Below are positions 63,592-64,000 of a DNA stretch of 64,000 bases, one piece after another. Under the pieces are notes generated by a model. It was not told the DNA's origin and made no database searches. It saw nothing but the letters and a program-made list of their open reading frames with translations. This stretch comes from an uncultured Roseovarius sp. GTDB taxonomy: Bacteria > Pseudomonadota > Alphaproteobacteria > Rhodobacterales > Rhodobacteraceae. The DNA is taken from positions 1 to 64,000 of the forward strand of contig NZ_CAJXNN010000004.1 in NCBI RefSeq assembly GCF_913057115.1, given 5' to 3'. Each line of letters opens with the position of its first letter. The first letter of the stretch is position 1. Both the position numbers and the translations under genes were made by a program.

Positions 63592-64000
63592 CAGGCCGCA
63601 TCCTGTTTGACGCCTTTGAGCGCCTCTTCAAGATCGGAAAAACTCGGTCGGATATGCGACGGGGTATTCTGGCGCCCGACCTCGATACAGATGTTCGTGG
63701 CATGGTTATGCAAATTGGCGACCAACACCTCGCGGATCAGATGATAGAAATGACTGTCTTCCTCAACCACGGCCTTGACCTTGCCCGCGAATGGCCCAAC
63801 GAAACCATAGGCAAGGAACACCCCCAGAAAGGTGCCGACAAGCGCGCCGCCGATCATCTTACCCAAGATTTCCGGCGGTTGATCAATCGACGCCATGGTC
63901 TTGATCACCCCAAGCACGGCCGCCACGATACCCAGAGCCGGAAGACCGTCCGCCACGGTTTGCAGCGCGTGACTGGGGTGCATGGAATGGTGCAGTGTCG
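63591..64000 (-). CDS. motA: Flagellar motor stator protein MotA, C-terminal part
   Basis: The visible 136 residues include HALQTVADGLPALGIVAAVLGVIKTM and GGALVGTFLGVFLAYGFVGPFAGKV, the last two membrane helices and loop of MotA, then a cytosolic tail. The proline in GLPALG and the helix boundaries match the proton-driven stator family. The frame continues leftward-transcribed beyond the right edge without a stop, so the start is outside the window. Partner motB is not seen. Confidence 0.95.
   Translation of the reverse strand, partial: TLHHSMHPSHALQTVADGLPALGIVAAVLGVIKTMASIDQPPEILGKMIGGALVGTFLGVFLAYGFVGPFAGKVKAVVEEDSHFYHLIREVLVANLHNHATNICIEVGRQNTPSHIRPSFSDLEEALKGVKQDAA

Overview
The window reads as a chromosomal stretch of an alphaproteobacterium of the Rhodobacterales (Roseobacter group). 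The supporting gene content is CcrM (GANTC methylase), the PetP/PetR regulator pair, a FlaF/FlbT-associated flagellin, an ectoine hydrolase (DoeA/EutD) catabolic block, YjbH/YjbF exopolysaccharide genes and high-GC codon use. No CRISPR array, rRNA operon or intact insertion sequence was found, and one complete tRNA is present.

Positions 1-3552 are the right end of an integrated element. It holds a truncated small coiled-coil gene, a serine recombinase with a res-like array of inverted repeats upstream, a gene-poor 650-base stretch and a tyrosine integrase. Just past the integrase start there is a sequence that looks like a tRNA 3' end with CCA, in the orientation expected for an attachment site. 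From about 3555 onward the sequence is ordinary chromosome.

3.6-11.3 kb: a membrane-anchored winged-helix protein, rnhB, ccrM (three GANTC sites upstream), modABC molybdate uptake, an M20 amidohydrolase and tRNA-Pro(CGG). 11.4-17 kb: leuB, leuD and leuC, interrupted by a membrane protein and a secreted endonuclease/exonuclease/phosphatase-fold protein. 17.3-21 kb: petP-petR divergent from ilvE, which abuts an orphan citrate-lyase-alpha-type gene.

21-34.2 kb: a PotABCD-type ABC importer, then an ectoine/hydroxyectoine catabolic block: doeD-like aminotransferase, doeC-like dehydrogenase, Lrp/AsnC regulator (doeX-like), a nitrilase-family amidase, eutC, eutB and divergent doeA/eutD. The usual deacetylase gene (doeB/eutE) is not here, and the nitrilase occupies a position that makes it a candidate substitute. 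34.2-44.5 kb: an unusual five-copy CGTACG structure, an ArsR-controlled permease, a large nested stem-loop, an enoyl-CoA hydratase, mutM, ubiE-ubiB, yjbH-yjbF, a YjbE-like small protein and a choline/aminoglycoside-kinase-fold protein.

44.6-64 kb: a flagellar cluster. Leftward: flgD-fliK. Rightward: flgJ-like, flgN-like, flagellin, flaF, flbT and a DUF1217 gene. Leftward: fliI. Rightward: flgB-flgC-fliE-fliQ-flgF-flgG-flgA-flgH-fliL. Leftward: motA (cut by the window edge), a large periplasmic helical-repeat protein, flhA, fliR, flhB and a FliJ-like coiled-coil gene. Together these encode the rod, hook cap, export gate, ATPase, L-ring, filament and part of the stator.
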